Assembly: GCA_021186555.1 (NCBI GenBank) | Contig: JAJKFL010000026.1 | Span: 4,665,709 to 4,729,708 of the forward strand | Source of the DNA: Reticulitermes speratus | Lineage: Eukaryota; Arthropoda; Insecta; Blattodea; Rhinotermitidae | Reading direction: 5' to 3' | Length of the DNA stretch: 64,000 nt | Shown: in pieces, positions 10,768-23,800 of the stretch | Layout: each line of letters opens with the position of its first letter | How positions within the stretch are numbered: the first letter of the stretch is position 1 | The notes under the pieces: generated by a model | What the model was told of the DNA's origin: nothing | Databases searched by the model: none | The model's input: only the letters and a program-made list of their open reading frames with translations | Program-made: the position numbers and the translations under genes

Positions 10768-12192
10768 GGCTATATACAATATAGTGGTATGTGATAGGTG
10801 CCTGTATGTATAGTGAGCTATATACAATGTAGTGGTATGTGATAGGTGCCTGTATGTATAGTGATGGTATGTGATAGGTGCCCGTATGTATAGTGATGGT
10901 ATGTGATAGGTGCCTGTATGTATAGTGATGGTATGTGATAGGTGCCTGTATGTATAGTGATGGTATGTGATAGGTGCCTGTATGTATAGTGATGGTATGT
11001 GATAGGTGCCTGTATGTATAGTGATGGTATGTGATAGGTGCCTGTATGTATAGTGATGGTATGTGATAGGTGCCTGTATGTATAGTGATGGTATGTGATA
11101 GGTGCCTGTATGTATAGTGATGGTATGTGATAGGTGCCTGTATGTATAGTGATGGTATGTGATAGGTGCCTGTATATATAGTGATGGTATGTGATAGGTG
11201 CCTGTATGTATATGAGGTTGAATGGTAGTAGTGATGGATGTGATGGTCCTGTAGTATAGTGATGGTATGTGATAGGTGCCTGTATGTATAGTGATGGTAT
11301 GTGATAGGTGCCTGTATGTATAGTGATGGTATGTGATAGGTGCCTGTATGTATAGTGATGGTATGTGATAGGTGCCTGTATGTATAGTGATGGTATGTGA
11401 TAGGTGCCTGTATGTATAGTGATGGTATGTGATAGGTGCCTGTATGTATAGTGATGGTATGTGATAGGTGCCTGTATGTATAGTGATGGTATGTGATAGG
11501 TGCCTGTATGTATAGTGATGGTATGTGATAGGTGCCTGTATGTATAGTGATGGTATGTGATAGGTGCCTGTATGTATAGTGATGGTATGTGATAGGTGCC
11601 TGTATGTATAGTGATGGTATGTGATAGGTGCCTGTATGTATAGTGATGGTATGTGATAGGTGCCTGTATGTATAGTGATGGTATGTGATAGGTGCCTGTA
11701 TGTATAGTGATGGTATGTGATAGGTGCCTGTATGTAGTGATGGTATGTGATAGGTGCCTGTATGTATAGTGATGGTATGTGATAGGTGCCTGTATGTATA
11801 GTGATGGTATGTGATAGGTGCCTGTATATATAGTGATGGTATGTGATAGGTGCCTGTATGTATAGTGATGGTATGTGATAGGTGCCTGTATGTATAGTGA
11901 TGGTATGTGATAGGTGTCTGTACGTATAGTGATGGTATGTGATAGGTGCCTGTATGTATAGTGATGGTATGTGATAGGTGCCTGTATATATAGTGATGGT
12001 ATGTGATAGGTGCCTGTATGTATAGTGATGGTATGTGATAGGTGCCTGTATGTATAGTGATGGTATGTGATAGGTGCCTGTATGTATAGTGATGGTATGT
12101 GATAGGTGCCTGTATGTATAGTGATGGTATGTGATAGGTGCCTGTATGTATAGTGATGGTATGTGATAGGTGCCTGTATGTATAGTGAGCTA
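10768..12192. repeat. 32-bp minisatellite, about 43 copies
   Basis: The unit is GTGATGGTATGTGATAGGTG plus CCTGTATGTATA. Copies are nearly identical apart from one disrupted unit near 11205-11260 and a few substitutions (TGTATATA, TGTACGTA). The ends differ: both flanks contain GAGCTATA. Because 32 is not a multiple of 3, three units (96 bp) cycle through all frames. None has a stop on the minus strand, which creates an artificial 471-codon ORF at 10818-12233. I do not regard that ORF as a gene. Confidence 0.95.
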
Positions 12193-15100
12193 TACATATG
12201 AAACCAATTGTTTATAATATCAATTTTAACCAAATCCCACTATCACTTTAATTTTTAAACCAATGAAAACCGATTCAAATGTTGCTGTGTTGTTTTAGTG
12301 GTTTTTATACTGAATAATAATTGAAACACACACAAGATTGAAAACCATTTGTATATTATTTTTCTGCTGACATCAGCTATATCTTGTGCCTGTAAACACC
12401 TTAATTTACGACTGAGGCAGATACAGATGTCATTACCCATTTGCCTTCCTTACATTCTTGCATTTTCCTCCTTTCTGAATATATTTTTCCTTTACCCCCC
12501 CCACATTTCACATCGACCACCAAAATCGTTCTTTTCAGGTTTCATGACAGTCCTTTCCTCTCTTCTTTATGTTGGTCTGTTTCCTTTAAATTTGGGTCAC
12601 CACAAATCCATCATAAGAAAAGACATTAAACAATTTTATCAAATAAAATTGGCAGATATTTAAAAAAATATACAAAATTAAAAACAAAAAAATATTCAAA
12701 TTTGTACACAATACACAGTGTCCTGTCTGTTGCCAGTTCTCTAGTCATCTTCCTTCTTGTGCCCCCATTCATACTCCCATTATTCTCTCTCTATTCACCG
12801 AGGTAATCACACGCAATGAGGAAATGAGGAGTTACAAATATATTGCTGATGTTTTCTCAGACATTCTGAAGGTTGGTCAATTTGTATGTTTTTACTTCTT
12901 GACTCAGTGATAATATGCCATTATAATTACGTTTCTTTTCCGACTATTAACAAATGAAAACCACTGTTAACCGGGGCGTGATGCCATGCAGTCTGCACGC
13001 TACAAACCGTTGTATCAGTGGAGCCTCATACCTCCAGTATCTATCCTGATGATAAAGGCAGCAGGTTCATCTGCTAAGTCAGTACACGTCTACCAGAATA
13101 CACTGGCGACACATCACAGCAGATACTAAACATCACGGTCACAACCATGAGAAATTCTCTTATTAACAACATGTGAATTGATACTTGCTTACCAAATTCC
13201 AAACTCACTGCTTGAATTTTGGAATTACATATATATTAAATGCACAAAGAACCTAACAGAATTTTTTGTGCTTTTAAGTTACACCACAAATTGAAGAAGA
13301 TAAAAAAAAAGCTCTTGGGCAGTCAATTTTTGGTGTCTTTCTGAAGACAGTTTCATGTCTGTGTGTAATAACAGCAGCCAAACTGTGTCCAGTTGTGCCA
13401 ACTTCAGCATTTGGTGTTTAATGCATATGTGGAATCCAGACTTCCATCCACACCCAGTTTCCTAGCACCCAGAGTAACAATGTGGAGAGTCTTTCTGTGA
13501 CATTTATGTCTCAAACACTGATAAATGTTATTACGCCTTTCCTTGCGTTTGGTAAAGGAAAAGGTATTTTCAGGTACTTTGGGCTTTGAGGAATGTTAAC
13601 AATGGCTGCAGTTCCCGTAATTCCGTTTCCTCTAAGGTTTAGTTTTGTCGATTGTTTTTTTAACAGATGTCGCCACCAAGCTCGACTGGAGATTGCTACA
13701 TTATCCTTCGCCTATCTATGTCTACGACATCTGCTCTGCACCTATCGCCCTTCAGGGCTGTCTTGAGGTTGCTGAACACAAGGGACGTTCATGGCCCAGC
13801 CCGTACCAACATGTTCTAGCACATGGAATGCTGCATGGGCAATGGTGCTGCCTCACAACATGACACCCCTCATGAGGTAGCGAGGATGCTCTCTTCTCGA
13901 CAGCAAGGTCTTGGAGGATTCCACAGTAGTGCCACGTGCTGACGGCAGAGGTGCTATGGGTCCTTCTATTCAGCTTGAAGGCAGCAGGTGTGTGGTGGTG
14001 CCTGCAGGAGACCTGAGAGTTCTTTCCAGAGGACATCCATCAACCGATATGCCACTGCGACATGTTCCTGATACAGATGACAGTAGGAAGTGCATTTACC
14101 AAGCAGCTGTAGGTAATCAACACGTAGTACTAAAGCACGGAATATGAGAACGTGTAACAATCCGTTAGAGTAAGGAACCAAGCTACATAAACATTAGACA
14201 GGAACTCTGGCAGATTCCCTGATATCAAAAACATGAGGTAAAATGAAAGACATAAGATATAAATAAGTGGACTGGATTCAGCTGGCTTGAGATAGGGTCC
14301 AGTTGCAGTCTCTTGTAAATGCAGTAATAAATGTCTGGCTTCAAAAAGGTGTGAAATTTGACTACTTGGTCTACTGTGACATATTCTTGACTGGGACAGC
14401 TCCGTCAGTATAGTGACTAGGCTACGTGGTTTGGTTTTATGTTCTGAAAGATCCAGATAAGCTGTAGGGCCCCACCCGGCCTCCCTTTCATCGGCTTCTG
14501 CCAGTTCTTTCCCCGAGCATAAAGTTGACCACTTACCCGGATCATTCAAAATGTATTGCGATACCTCCACCTCCTATATTGTGTAGTGCCAAGCAAGCAA
14601 AGGAAAACTTCCGCTTTACCCTTACCAGTCCAAAATACACAAAGCCACTTCTTCTGCAGTGCTTCTCTCACAAGTGTCGGTAATGAAGCTGGATGATCCC
14701 CAGTTCTGCTCTCAGTATTCTGCCTTGATCTTTCCACACTTCTTGTTACACTCTGGGATACAGAGTAGCATAACAATGGCAGATACGCTTCCATCCAGCA
14801 TCATTCGTAACACTACGTTCAGCCTGGCGTACCTTTTCTGACACACACAACTTCAGCAGTTGAAACAGCAATAAAATAAAATATCCAAATAACTGTCACT
14901 ACCACCCTAAAGACAGAAAAGAACATGCACATTTTGTTCCCAACCGAAATTTGAAAGGAAGATCATCTAGCTGTTTTATACACAATCGGTACACCAACTG
15001 CGCATTTCTTGACATTTAAGAAATACAGAAGGTTCTTATAACATTTATAGACTGGCCAATGCGATGACAAACAGGCACACTAACGCAGCTGATACATAAA

Positions 15101-15243
15101 CTTGCCTTTATAGTAGTTCAAAAACTGCTGTTACTGTACTTACCATTTGGTTCTAATACATTATCTAGTTTCCTAGAAAGCTGTCTTATTCAAATTCCAA
15201 TGTGGAATTCACCAATTCAGTAGTGCCCTTAATATGACAACTA
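12193..15243. other. Large unassigned region
   Basis: No exon, RNA gene or intact element is supported. ORFs of 60-146 codons at 12349, 13645, 13752, 13911, 14130 and 14546 look like random open frames without motifs. Near 13050-13110 a CTGATGATAAAGGCAGCAGG segment resembles the small palindromic elements. The missing 3' terminal exon of PPP4R1 could lie here or at 15.4-17.7 kb, but I could not identify it. Confidence 0.4.
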
Positions 15244-15419
15244 CAGTAAAACCCCTATTTAAATGTTCCTGCATTTAGTGAAATCCTGGATTTAGTGATG
15301 ATTTTTTCATGTCCTGACAATAGCTCCATATAAACAAATAAACCTCCATTTAATGAAAACCTCGATTTAGTGAAATATATTCTAATCCCCCAGCAATTCA
15401 TCAAATAGGGGTTTTACTG
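15244..15419. mobile_element. pogo/Tigger-like MITE, 176 bp
   Basis: TIRs CAGTAAAACCCCTATTT and AAATAGGGGTTTTACTG are flanked by TA on both sides. The interior contains repeated 'ATTTAGTGAAAT' segments. Its ends resemble those of pogo/Tigger elements. No coding capacity. Confidence 0.8.
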
Positions 15420-15940
15420 TAATATAAACAATCTGTCGTTTTTCATCTCGTGCTAAAAGTTCATTTTATATTTGGAAAATACATTTACTTTGTTTCTGTA
15501 AACATTAACAATGTACTTGTTACATCAACCCAGAAATTAAATACCTTTAAAAGCCCTTTACGCCCAATATGAAATAAAAAGTAAAATAAATTCTTAGCAT
15601 ATAACGGTGTCGCCCGAACAGTTTCGAAGACCTCTGAAGAATACTGGGAAGCTCGCTTCATCAAAAAAAAAAAGGCACCTGAGCAAGGTCCTTCATACAT
15701 CAGGACTGACAGACTTCTCAACAACCAACCACACGGACAACAGACAAGTACCGCCATATTAAAACGTCTGTGCAGCGCTACAACAGACAGCCAGCGTATG
15801 ATGTCTGATGCCGACATATTAGGTACTACGATAACAACAAAACTTCTCATTCATTCAAATAAAACAAAAAACAAAATGTGAATTTTAAGAGATAAAAGTT
15901 ACATCATGTCTCAATTTATTGCACCCGGCAGTGCAGGTTT
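15420..15940. other. Unassigned
   Basis: A 121-codon minus-strand ORF at 15485-15850 has no recognisable domain. Confidence 0.4.
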
Positions 15941-16072
15941 GATAGGGACAGGTGGCGGGCTCTTGTGAGTGCAGTAATAAACCTTCCGGTTCCACAAAAC
16001 GCGGGAATTTCTTGACTAGCTGACGACCTGTTAGCTTCTCAAGAAGGACTGTGCTACATGGAGTTAGTTAGT
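15941..16072 (+). mobile_element. Very short 5'-truncated LINE 3' end
   Basis: It starts within the AQDRDRW codons (GATAGGGACAGGTGGCGGGC) and ends in GGAGTTAGTTAGTTAAGG. Only the last ~130 bp of the 'GHVARM' family is present. Confidence 0.85.
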
Positions 16073-17084
16073 TAAGGTTTGCCTATAAAATAAGGAGTGC
16101 ATAGTGCTGCAAGGTCTCCATCTGGTGCAGATACCGGTCTTCTGGGATGTGACACTCCATCAAAATGTCAGGAACCACCACAACCCAGTGAGGCAGTGCC
16201 ACATCATGGAATCACCTGAATTCTCAGCCACACCGCTGTGAACGCCCCAAATCTCACACTTTCCATTGGTGCTGGTAGGAAGGGAACAAGCTACAGGTGC
16301 AAATGCGTGACTTCACGGTGACAAAGTTTCAAGTTTAATGTTGGCTTTAAGAAAGTAAAGCTGCGTTATGAAATACCGTACATGTTACAAACAAACATGA
16401 AGTCTTCCTGGCATTTAAAATCGTGTAGTTTTGGAAGAAGCTTCCACTGTTTCGGCACTACTGCCATGAAGATGGAGGCAGCAGGTGCTTTCGAAACAAT
16501 GGTTATGTAACCACAGGAAGCTACACTGCATACCGACTGTCATCAAAACTACAAACGTGGCAAAGGAGCAAAAAACACTTCAAAAGGATTATGGACTATG
16601 ACTATCAATTCAAACTTTATATACTCTATTGGAAGCAACTCAACTGTATTAACAACTGCTTATGCAGAAGTGGGTCACTTAACTTATCTGGATGGAACAG
16701 AAGGAGACGTTATGTGAATAAGAAAAGAAAATTGAACAATAAAAATATTACATACACAATAATCAGAGACGTACAAAAGTATCCGCTTGACAAATGATGT
16801 CACCAGGTATATTATATAATCAGTCTAACAAGAAATTGATCAACAAACTCATTCTGTATATGAACGGAAACATACCATGTGCCTTAAACGTTTACAAATA
16901 TTAAAGTATATCAGACATAAGTGTACCATTTCACATGTGATTTAATGTACATTTCACAATATACGACTTGTACTTACAATATAATCTCCAGTTTGTGTCA
17001 ATCTGTACAATAAAAGACAAATGAAGATTTGGCATTCTGAACAGGAAAGAAGACTATGCTTAAGAAATAGCCTATTCTTGATTT
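16073..17084. other. Unassigned, with two palindromic-element fragments
   Basis: 16090-16200 has TCTTCTGGGATGTGACAC and ATGTCAGGAACCACC. 16440-16530 has CATGAAGATGGAGGCAGCAG followed by GCTTTCGAAAC, where GGAGGC/GCTTTC pair with wobbles. Both belong to the small palindromic group. Confidence 0.5.
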
Positions 17085-17089
17085 TAGGC

Positions 17090-17283
17090 TTCCACTGCGA
17101 TGTTGATGAGATCTGCGCTCTTCTGGGATATTATGCGGCATCGTGTGGTAACTGTTTACTGACGTTTCTGGAAAACATATTGGTCCCATCTTCAAGGGCC
17201 AAGAGACTGATGAAGTTGTCCCAAAACGTCGGTAAACAATTACCACACAACGCTGCGTAATATCCGAGAAGAGCGCAGATCTC
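17090..17283. mobile_element. Palindromic element with hammerhead-like cores
   Basis: Arms GAGATCTGCGCTCTTCTGGG and the inverted GAGAAGAGCGCAGATCTC flank a centre. In the centre both strands carry the TGAAGATGG / AAACGTC pattern (minus: CCCTTGAAGATGGGACC, then CCAGAAACGTCAG; plus: CTGATGAAGTTGTCCCAAAA). Several core positions deviate from a functional hammerhead. Confidence 0.65.
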
Positions 17284-17549
17284 AAATGGCCTATTGTTTT
17301 CTATCTTCATGAACTCTCAGCACTGGAACCCTACAAGAAAAATATAATTTATAAACAACATTCACATAATTTCCTTCTCGTGCTATGAATTTAAGGTTTA
17401 AAATAGCTGGTAGCATGGCTGATATGTCAACACAGCGAACTTTCTCGGTGTCACATGCCAGAATCCTGCACAGAGCACAGATGCCTACCTTTACAATGAT
17501 GACAATACTCACTTCACTTCTGTGGTCCAGCTACAGGTTCGTCTCTTAT

Positions 17550-17564
17550 GGGGGGGGGGGGGGG
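17550..17564 (+). repeat. Poly(G) tract, 15 G
   Basis: Uninterrupted run of G. Confidence 0.9.
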
Positions 17565-17760
17565 CATCAATAGTACATTTCGGCATCCAGTGTTTAAATT
17601 TACTGCTACATTTATAGCATATTTTTACTGGGTACGTTCTGAACTATTTATAACGATATACAACAGAATATAAAATATGGCCAAGAATATTAACCTTTTA
17701 AAGACCTGTGTTTGCACATATGGTAACTTTCAATGTTTTATGTGTCTTATGGTTACATAC

Positions 17761-17873
17761 CTCTTCAATGTCAGTACTTGAAGGACACAGTGAAGCAAAG
17801 TAACGAACATCTCTGTCATTATCACCCTGAAGTCGTTTGAGCACTTGTGTTAGCACCTCGTGGTGTGGATTCT
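17761..17873 (-). CDS. PPP4R1: PPP4R1 exon, last one found
   Basis: Acceptor TAGTGCAG|AG gives the right phase. It reads [31 protein letters not shown] and DIEE, then a good donor GTATGT. Human continues for about ten residues (ending ASSTY), so a tiny terminal exon is expected downstream. If the donor is not used, the frame runs on to a stop at 17698. Confidence 0.88.
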
Positions 17874-20800
17874 CTGCACTACAGAAGAATTCTGTAACAA
17901 ATTAGTACTCCCTCACTCAAATTCAGGCCCCATTTATAAATCTGAATGCACACAGTCTTACAAAAGTTAAAAAGAAATTTGCAACAGTACTTTTAGCATG
18001 CTGTACTAAATTCTTTGTAAGTGGTGTGGGAAATAACACAAGCACAGGCAACAATTCCTGACCAGTCAGCATAAAGCTGAATTGTGTTGCGAGCGTCAAC
18101 GCACTAGGAAAACCACAGAAATACTTACACAGCAAAACAAACTCAAATTAGTGGAAATGACTTCCACATCCCATGTACCAGTCATACCACCAAAAATCGG
18201 TCACCAAATAATCTACACTAACTGCATTTTAAAAATATAATACTCATCTCCCAAATTGTATTGGTCATAAAATGGTAACGTACAAGCTTTAAAATGGCAT
18301 CGGAATTGTAGCAATATAGCATTCCACTTAACATTAGGCACTTCCTTTACAATCAACCTGTACATTGTGAAAAATGGGTTGCAGTGCACAGAAGTGTGGT
18401 GGACATTAAGGTGTATGTTACTCACCTTGAGCCATTATGTTGGTGGCAACAGTGCGAGCCACAGAAAGCCGTACATTGGGCACAGAATCCCAGCTGAGAT
18501 CCAGGAGATGTGGCAGGACGTCGCACGCAAACAATTCTTCAGAGAGGACATGCTTCGTAACAAGTTGGGAGCAAAGTAGCGCAAATGTCTGACGCTGGTT
18601 CCAGCGCTTGCTATGAGCAAACCATTCTGCAAGGTCTGCTAGTAGGCCTCGTAACAAAATAGGATCTGTAGACACATGCTTCACCAGTTCTGTAACCTGG
18701 AATATTTACGACAAATAAAATTTGATCATTAGTGAATTCAAGGGACCCCAACATTTTTTAACTTTATCATTCCTGTTGCAACATGTTAAAAGTATAATAT
18801 TTCTTGGAAATTAACTGTCTGGGATCTCTGGTATAAATTTCCTAGTGCGGTGTAAGTGCAGATATACTGTTCACCACAAAAATACTTGTGTCATTTAACA
18901 GTTCCCAACATTTTTAAGTACTGTAGTGCCTTCACCTTCAGGGTTAAGCAGTCCAAGAACAATTAACTGCTTGACTGTGAAGATGAAGGGCACTATGACA
19001 CAGGATCAAATCCTAGAAAACATGAATCATCAGACACACACAGACCACGTAAGACTAGGGCGAAGAATGGCGGGGATTTATCCCCAGGACTGCTATGATA
19101 GCTGAGAGGGCCTAGTGAGAATCCAGAAAATGGGTAATGAGGCTCTCGCAAGGGCAGCAGGGGCTCATTAGGTGTGAAGTCAACCCTCCATGGCCAGTAA
19201 ACCCTTGACAAAACTAGGATACTGTAGGCCAATTCCCATCATATCCAAAATTTCAGTTGATGACAGGCAAACAGAAAACCATCTACATCTACAGGAATAA
19301 GAGGTTCAACTAAGTGAAGTGACTTACAAGACTCAACGCAACCTGCCGCACAGCTGCCACCTTATCCAGCAGCAGTGAGATGGCAATTGGAGTCAGGTGT
19401 CTTCTGGAGTCTTCTGGAGTGAAAAGATTGACCGCAGCCAGCAGCTGTTCTGCCAGTTCTTCACGAAACCTCCAGTTCCACTCATTATCTGTCAGCAAGA
19501 ATTCCGAAAGGCGCGGAAGGAAGGAATTTCTATCCGGAGGCCTGAGGAACTGAAAGGTAGTCATCATTAAACTATAATCTGAACTAAACAGTCATACGCA
19601 TGTATTGCCCAAATGTACAAACACTCAAGACTTTGCATCCCTCATTGTGACTGAATTTGCGTTCCATTTAATGGCAGTCAGTAACTCAAGAATACAGCGT
19701 CAAATGCCAGGGTTATAACGAATTGGAAAAAATATGAAAACAAAGGGGTCATGGTCTACTTTAAGTTACTATCCTGATATTCTTGGAGAGATGGAGGAAA
19801 ACCACATGTGATATGTCAGGATTATCTGGGTCACAACTTAGGTTTGAACTGGCTGCTTCCTTAATAGAAGTTACATGTGCTACCAATTGAGTCAACATAC
19901 TTGGTCATCCCTGTCCTGTCATGTTCATTACTTAACCGACCGCATCACTCTCATCCCCTCGACCAACCTCCCCAAGATCTGTTCCACATTATCCTCCCAT
20001 CTCTTACATCATCTTCCAAAAGGTCTCCCCACCAAAATTCTATCAGCAATCCTTCCAGAAGGAGATGGCATTTCACTATAATACAAAAAATATGCAGAAC
20101 TGTTTATACACATAAATCTTGATGTCTTTTGCAGGAGTGCATGAAGTATGGGTGCCACATTGTCATGGCAAGTAAATTTTGTATGATGGTACCCAATATT
20201 TACAGGTGCAGAGAATGGCACTTCCTTCATATCACCACCCTGTCACCGAGAATTCTGAGGTGGCTCATAGATTTTTGGAAGATCTGTGCATCCCTGCTCT
20301 AATGTATTATGTGTACACACGTGCGTGAGTTAACCCATACATTGTGTACGAGAAATTAGCAAGTACTGAAGGCAGACAGTTCCCCCACTTCATCTACCAG
20401 CATATTACAAAATAGTTATTACTTACCATCAACACAACTTGTTGGTAATTAATAAATATTTTGTAATTTATCCAACACAACGTGATGTCCAAGATAAAAA
20501 TTAGGAAACAAAGAACTGGATTAGGAAACAAAGAACAGATGTAGGTAAATATTCCTTTGTAAATAGGACCATAAAAAGCTGGAACCAATTACCTCCAAGC
20601 GTACTAGCGACTTTCCCCTGTAAATTAAGCACTTTTAGAAAAAGGGTCAAGAAAGTCATTACAAGCTAAGGATTTTTAAGTGGGGATTAAATAAAAATAA
20701 GGGATGTGAAGTGAAGGGGTGTGAAGTGATGTGAAGTGAAGTGCTTTGGTTTCGAAGTGAAGTGAATTAAGTTCTTGGGGGATATAATTATCATGTACTT

Positions 20801-23800
20801 TGGTCTGACTTTATACTGAGGATATTCTAACGCACTGAAATTAATTAATGTGTGGGTGTTTTTTGTAATGTGCGTGTGTGTTTTTTTTCTTGTATTGTGT
20901 ATGGGTGTTTTTGTAAGGTGTGGATGTTTTTGTACGGTGTGAATGCTTTTGTAAGGTGTGGATGCTTTGTAAGGTGTGGATGTTTTTGTAATGTGTGTAC
21001 GGTGTTCTAATATGTGTACTTGTATTTACTGTATGTATTTTCTTTTGTATGTGTATGGGTGTTTTTGTAAGGTGTGTACAGTGTTCTAATATGTGTACTT
21101 GTATTTACTGTATGTATTTTGTTTTGTATGTGTATGGGTGTATTGTAAGGTGTGGATGTTTTTGTAAGGTGTGAATGCTTTTGTAAGGTGTGGATGCTTT
21201 GTAAGGTGTGGATGTTTTTGTAATGTGTGTACGGTGTTCTAATACGTGTACTTGTATTTACTGTATGTATTTTGTTTTGTATGTGTATGGGTGTTTTTGT
21301 AAGGTGTGTACGGTGTTCTAATATGTGTATTTGTATTTACTGTATGTATTTTGTTTTGTATGTGTATGGGTGTTTTTGTAATGGGTGTATGGTGTTCTAA
21401 TATGTGTACTTGTATTTACTGTATGTATTTTGTTTTGTATGTGTATGGGTGTTTTTGTAATGTGTGTACGGTGTTCTAATATGTGTACTTGTATTTACTG
21501 TATGTATTTTGTTTTGTATGTGTATGGGTGTTTTTGTAAGGTGTGGATGCTTTTGTAAGGAGTGGATGCTTTTGTAAGGTGTGGATGTTTTTGTAATGTG
21601 TGTACGGTGTTCTAATGTGTGTACTTGTATTTACTGTATGTATTTTGTTTTGTAATTGTGTATAGTTTGTTTTGTATTGTTATTTTTATGTATATTATAT
21701 GTCCAGTTGTATTGTGTGTACTAGTGTAAGGACTACTGCCACCGGGTGAAAACATCTGTATTGTGTGTACTAGTGTAAGGACTACTGCCACTGGGTGAAA
21801 ACATTTGTATTGTGTGTACTAGTGTAAGGACTACTGCCACAGGGTGAAAACATTTGTATTGTGTGTACTAGTGTAAGGACTACTGCCACCGGGTGAAAAC
21901 ATTTGTATTGTGTGTACTAGTGTAAGGACTACTGCCACCGGGTGAAAACATTTGTATTGTGTGTACTAGTGTAAGGACTACTGCCACCGGGTGAAAACCC
22001 AATTGCAGTAAATAATAATAATAATAATAATAAACTACTACTGTATTCAGAACTACTATCAAGTTCTGCTGCATCACTCTTCATCACAATCTTGCGTCTA
22101 TGAGAACCTTTAAGAACCCACCACACAAGTTTGAAAGATCTCTTGTACAATCAATTGTATCTTCCCCCTATTTAGTGTGACATCACTTCAGGAACAAACA
22201 AATATTCACGAAATTTGTATCTTGATCTCTCACATCATAAAAATTCAGGACTGTCAACAGGAAAGAGGATAAGCCAATGAGGCTTGAGATTCGTACAGCA
22301 GTGAATATGAATATCAATACTGAGATTTTCACACTTGATTATATTAATCTCAAGCACTGCGAAGTACTCTGCAAAAATTGCACAGACCAATGGACTGGCT
22401 TTTCTCATACTGTTCTAAGAGCTTGCATATTGGGGTGCTGCTTCAGCAATCCCTTAAAAATGAGGAACCTGGTCTGTCTAAATCCATACAGCTGGACAAA
22501 AGACAGTAAACGATGAATGATGATTTTCTGACAAGGATGGAAATAGGCACATAAAATAAATGGTCCCTAAAGTAACATCACTGCATATAATCTAATGAGT
22601 AGCCAATAATACAGAAAAACAGGGAATGGAAAAGTAACAAAGTTATGGAGTAGCAATCCACACAGATGACATAATACCTTGAGAAATTCTGCAAGATGTT
22701 TCAAAGCACCGATTCTGACTTCATCTAAGTCTTTCATAAAGCCACTGAACACTGGAACAAGGTCCTGGGTTGCCAAGTCCTCACCAAGGATCACAGCCAG
22801 CTCATGGATGCTTGAGGCCACAATATGTCGCACCTTCCACTGTGAACATACAGACCTTAATCGTGCAATCTCTGCTACCACATTTGATAAGTGTAATAAA
22901 CTCTGTCGCCAAAAGATGAACTGGCAATGACACCACAGCACTACAGTGTGGTTCATAAGTTACACACCATACACATGAATGATTATAATACAGTGGGTTA
23001 AACTCCACTTGACAATATTTAACGAATCTTCGAGGGTTCAAGGTCCACGAAGCGTTCTTGAAGGACTTTGAACTTTTGGAGATATACGCAACATGTTCTG
23101 GTGAAATGATGAGAGACAAATGGCCAGTGCTGCAGCGTCATATCCCAGAAAAGTAAAATGCTTGATCACAATGCTGCAAAAACCTCAAACTACCGTGAAC
23201 TCTAAGTTTGATTAACATTCATCTTTTGTACCCTGAGGTATTCCACTAGGACACGACATTCACATGATGCATACCATCCCACCTGTAAAGCTATCTACTG
23301 CGTTCCATATTCTTCTACATCAGGAACCACAAAATTCCCACGTCTGCCAACCTGTCCCTTACACAAAACTGACCCATATCTGCTTCAACAAAACTGTAAA
23401 TTATTACCTGCATGTCTGAAGCCAGTGTATCATACGCATTTTTGAGCAGAATCCAGTTGTCCCGCCCTAGAGTCAGGGCTACAGCTGGTAGGCTGAAGGC
23501 ACAGTGGTGTGCTATTTCGTTGTCAGTGTTCTGAGCCTGTGAGGGGTTTGTCATGGACACAAAGTGGTTGATCAGTGCCTGTGGTACAATGTCCTGACTC
23601 ACTTGCGATGGCAAGGCCTCGAAATGCTGCTGTTGCTGCCCGTGATCTTCAAAACCTGATACAACCTCTTTGTACTCCATCTTCTGTTCCCACAACAGCT
23701 TTCCACTTGGATCTCCATGTTTTTCACTGCCTGGAAAAAGGGAAAATTTAGGTCTGCTGAATGATCTATCCCCTAAAATATGGGAGGGAGCAGGAGGTGG

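Larger units (their letters stand above)
20490..22035 (+). mobile_element. LINE 3' end with tandem repeats in its 3' UTR
   Basis: The coding end is readable without a break: [45 protein letters not shown] and a stop near 20670. This is the typical C-terminus of a jockey/CR1-like reverse transcriptase. After the stop come two tandem arrays and an (AAT)n tail at about 22013-22033. A 20-bp segment (ATTAGGAAACAAAGAACTGG) is duplicated at the 5' boundary. It lies antisense within a PPP4R1 intron. Confidence 0.8.

Noticed and set aside
10768..12192. CRISPR array
   Set aside because: Directly abutting identical units with no unique spacers, in a eukaryotic genome; the same holds for the other arrays.
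10818..12233. 471-codon minus-strand ORF
   Set aside because: It exists only because a 32-bp repeat lacks stops on that strand; no splice or homology support.
15485..15850. 121-codon minus ORF
   Set aside because: No domain, codon bias or splice context.
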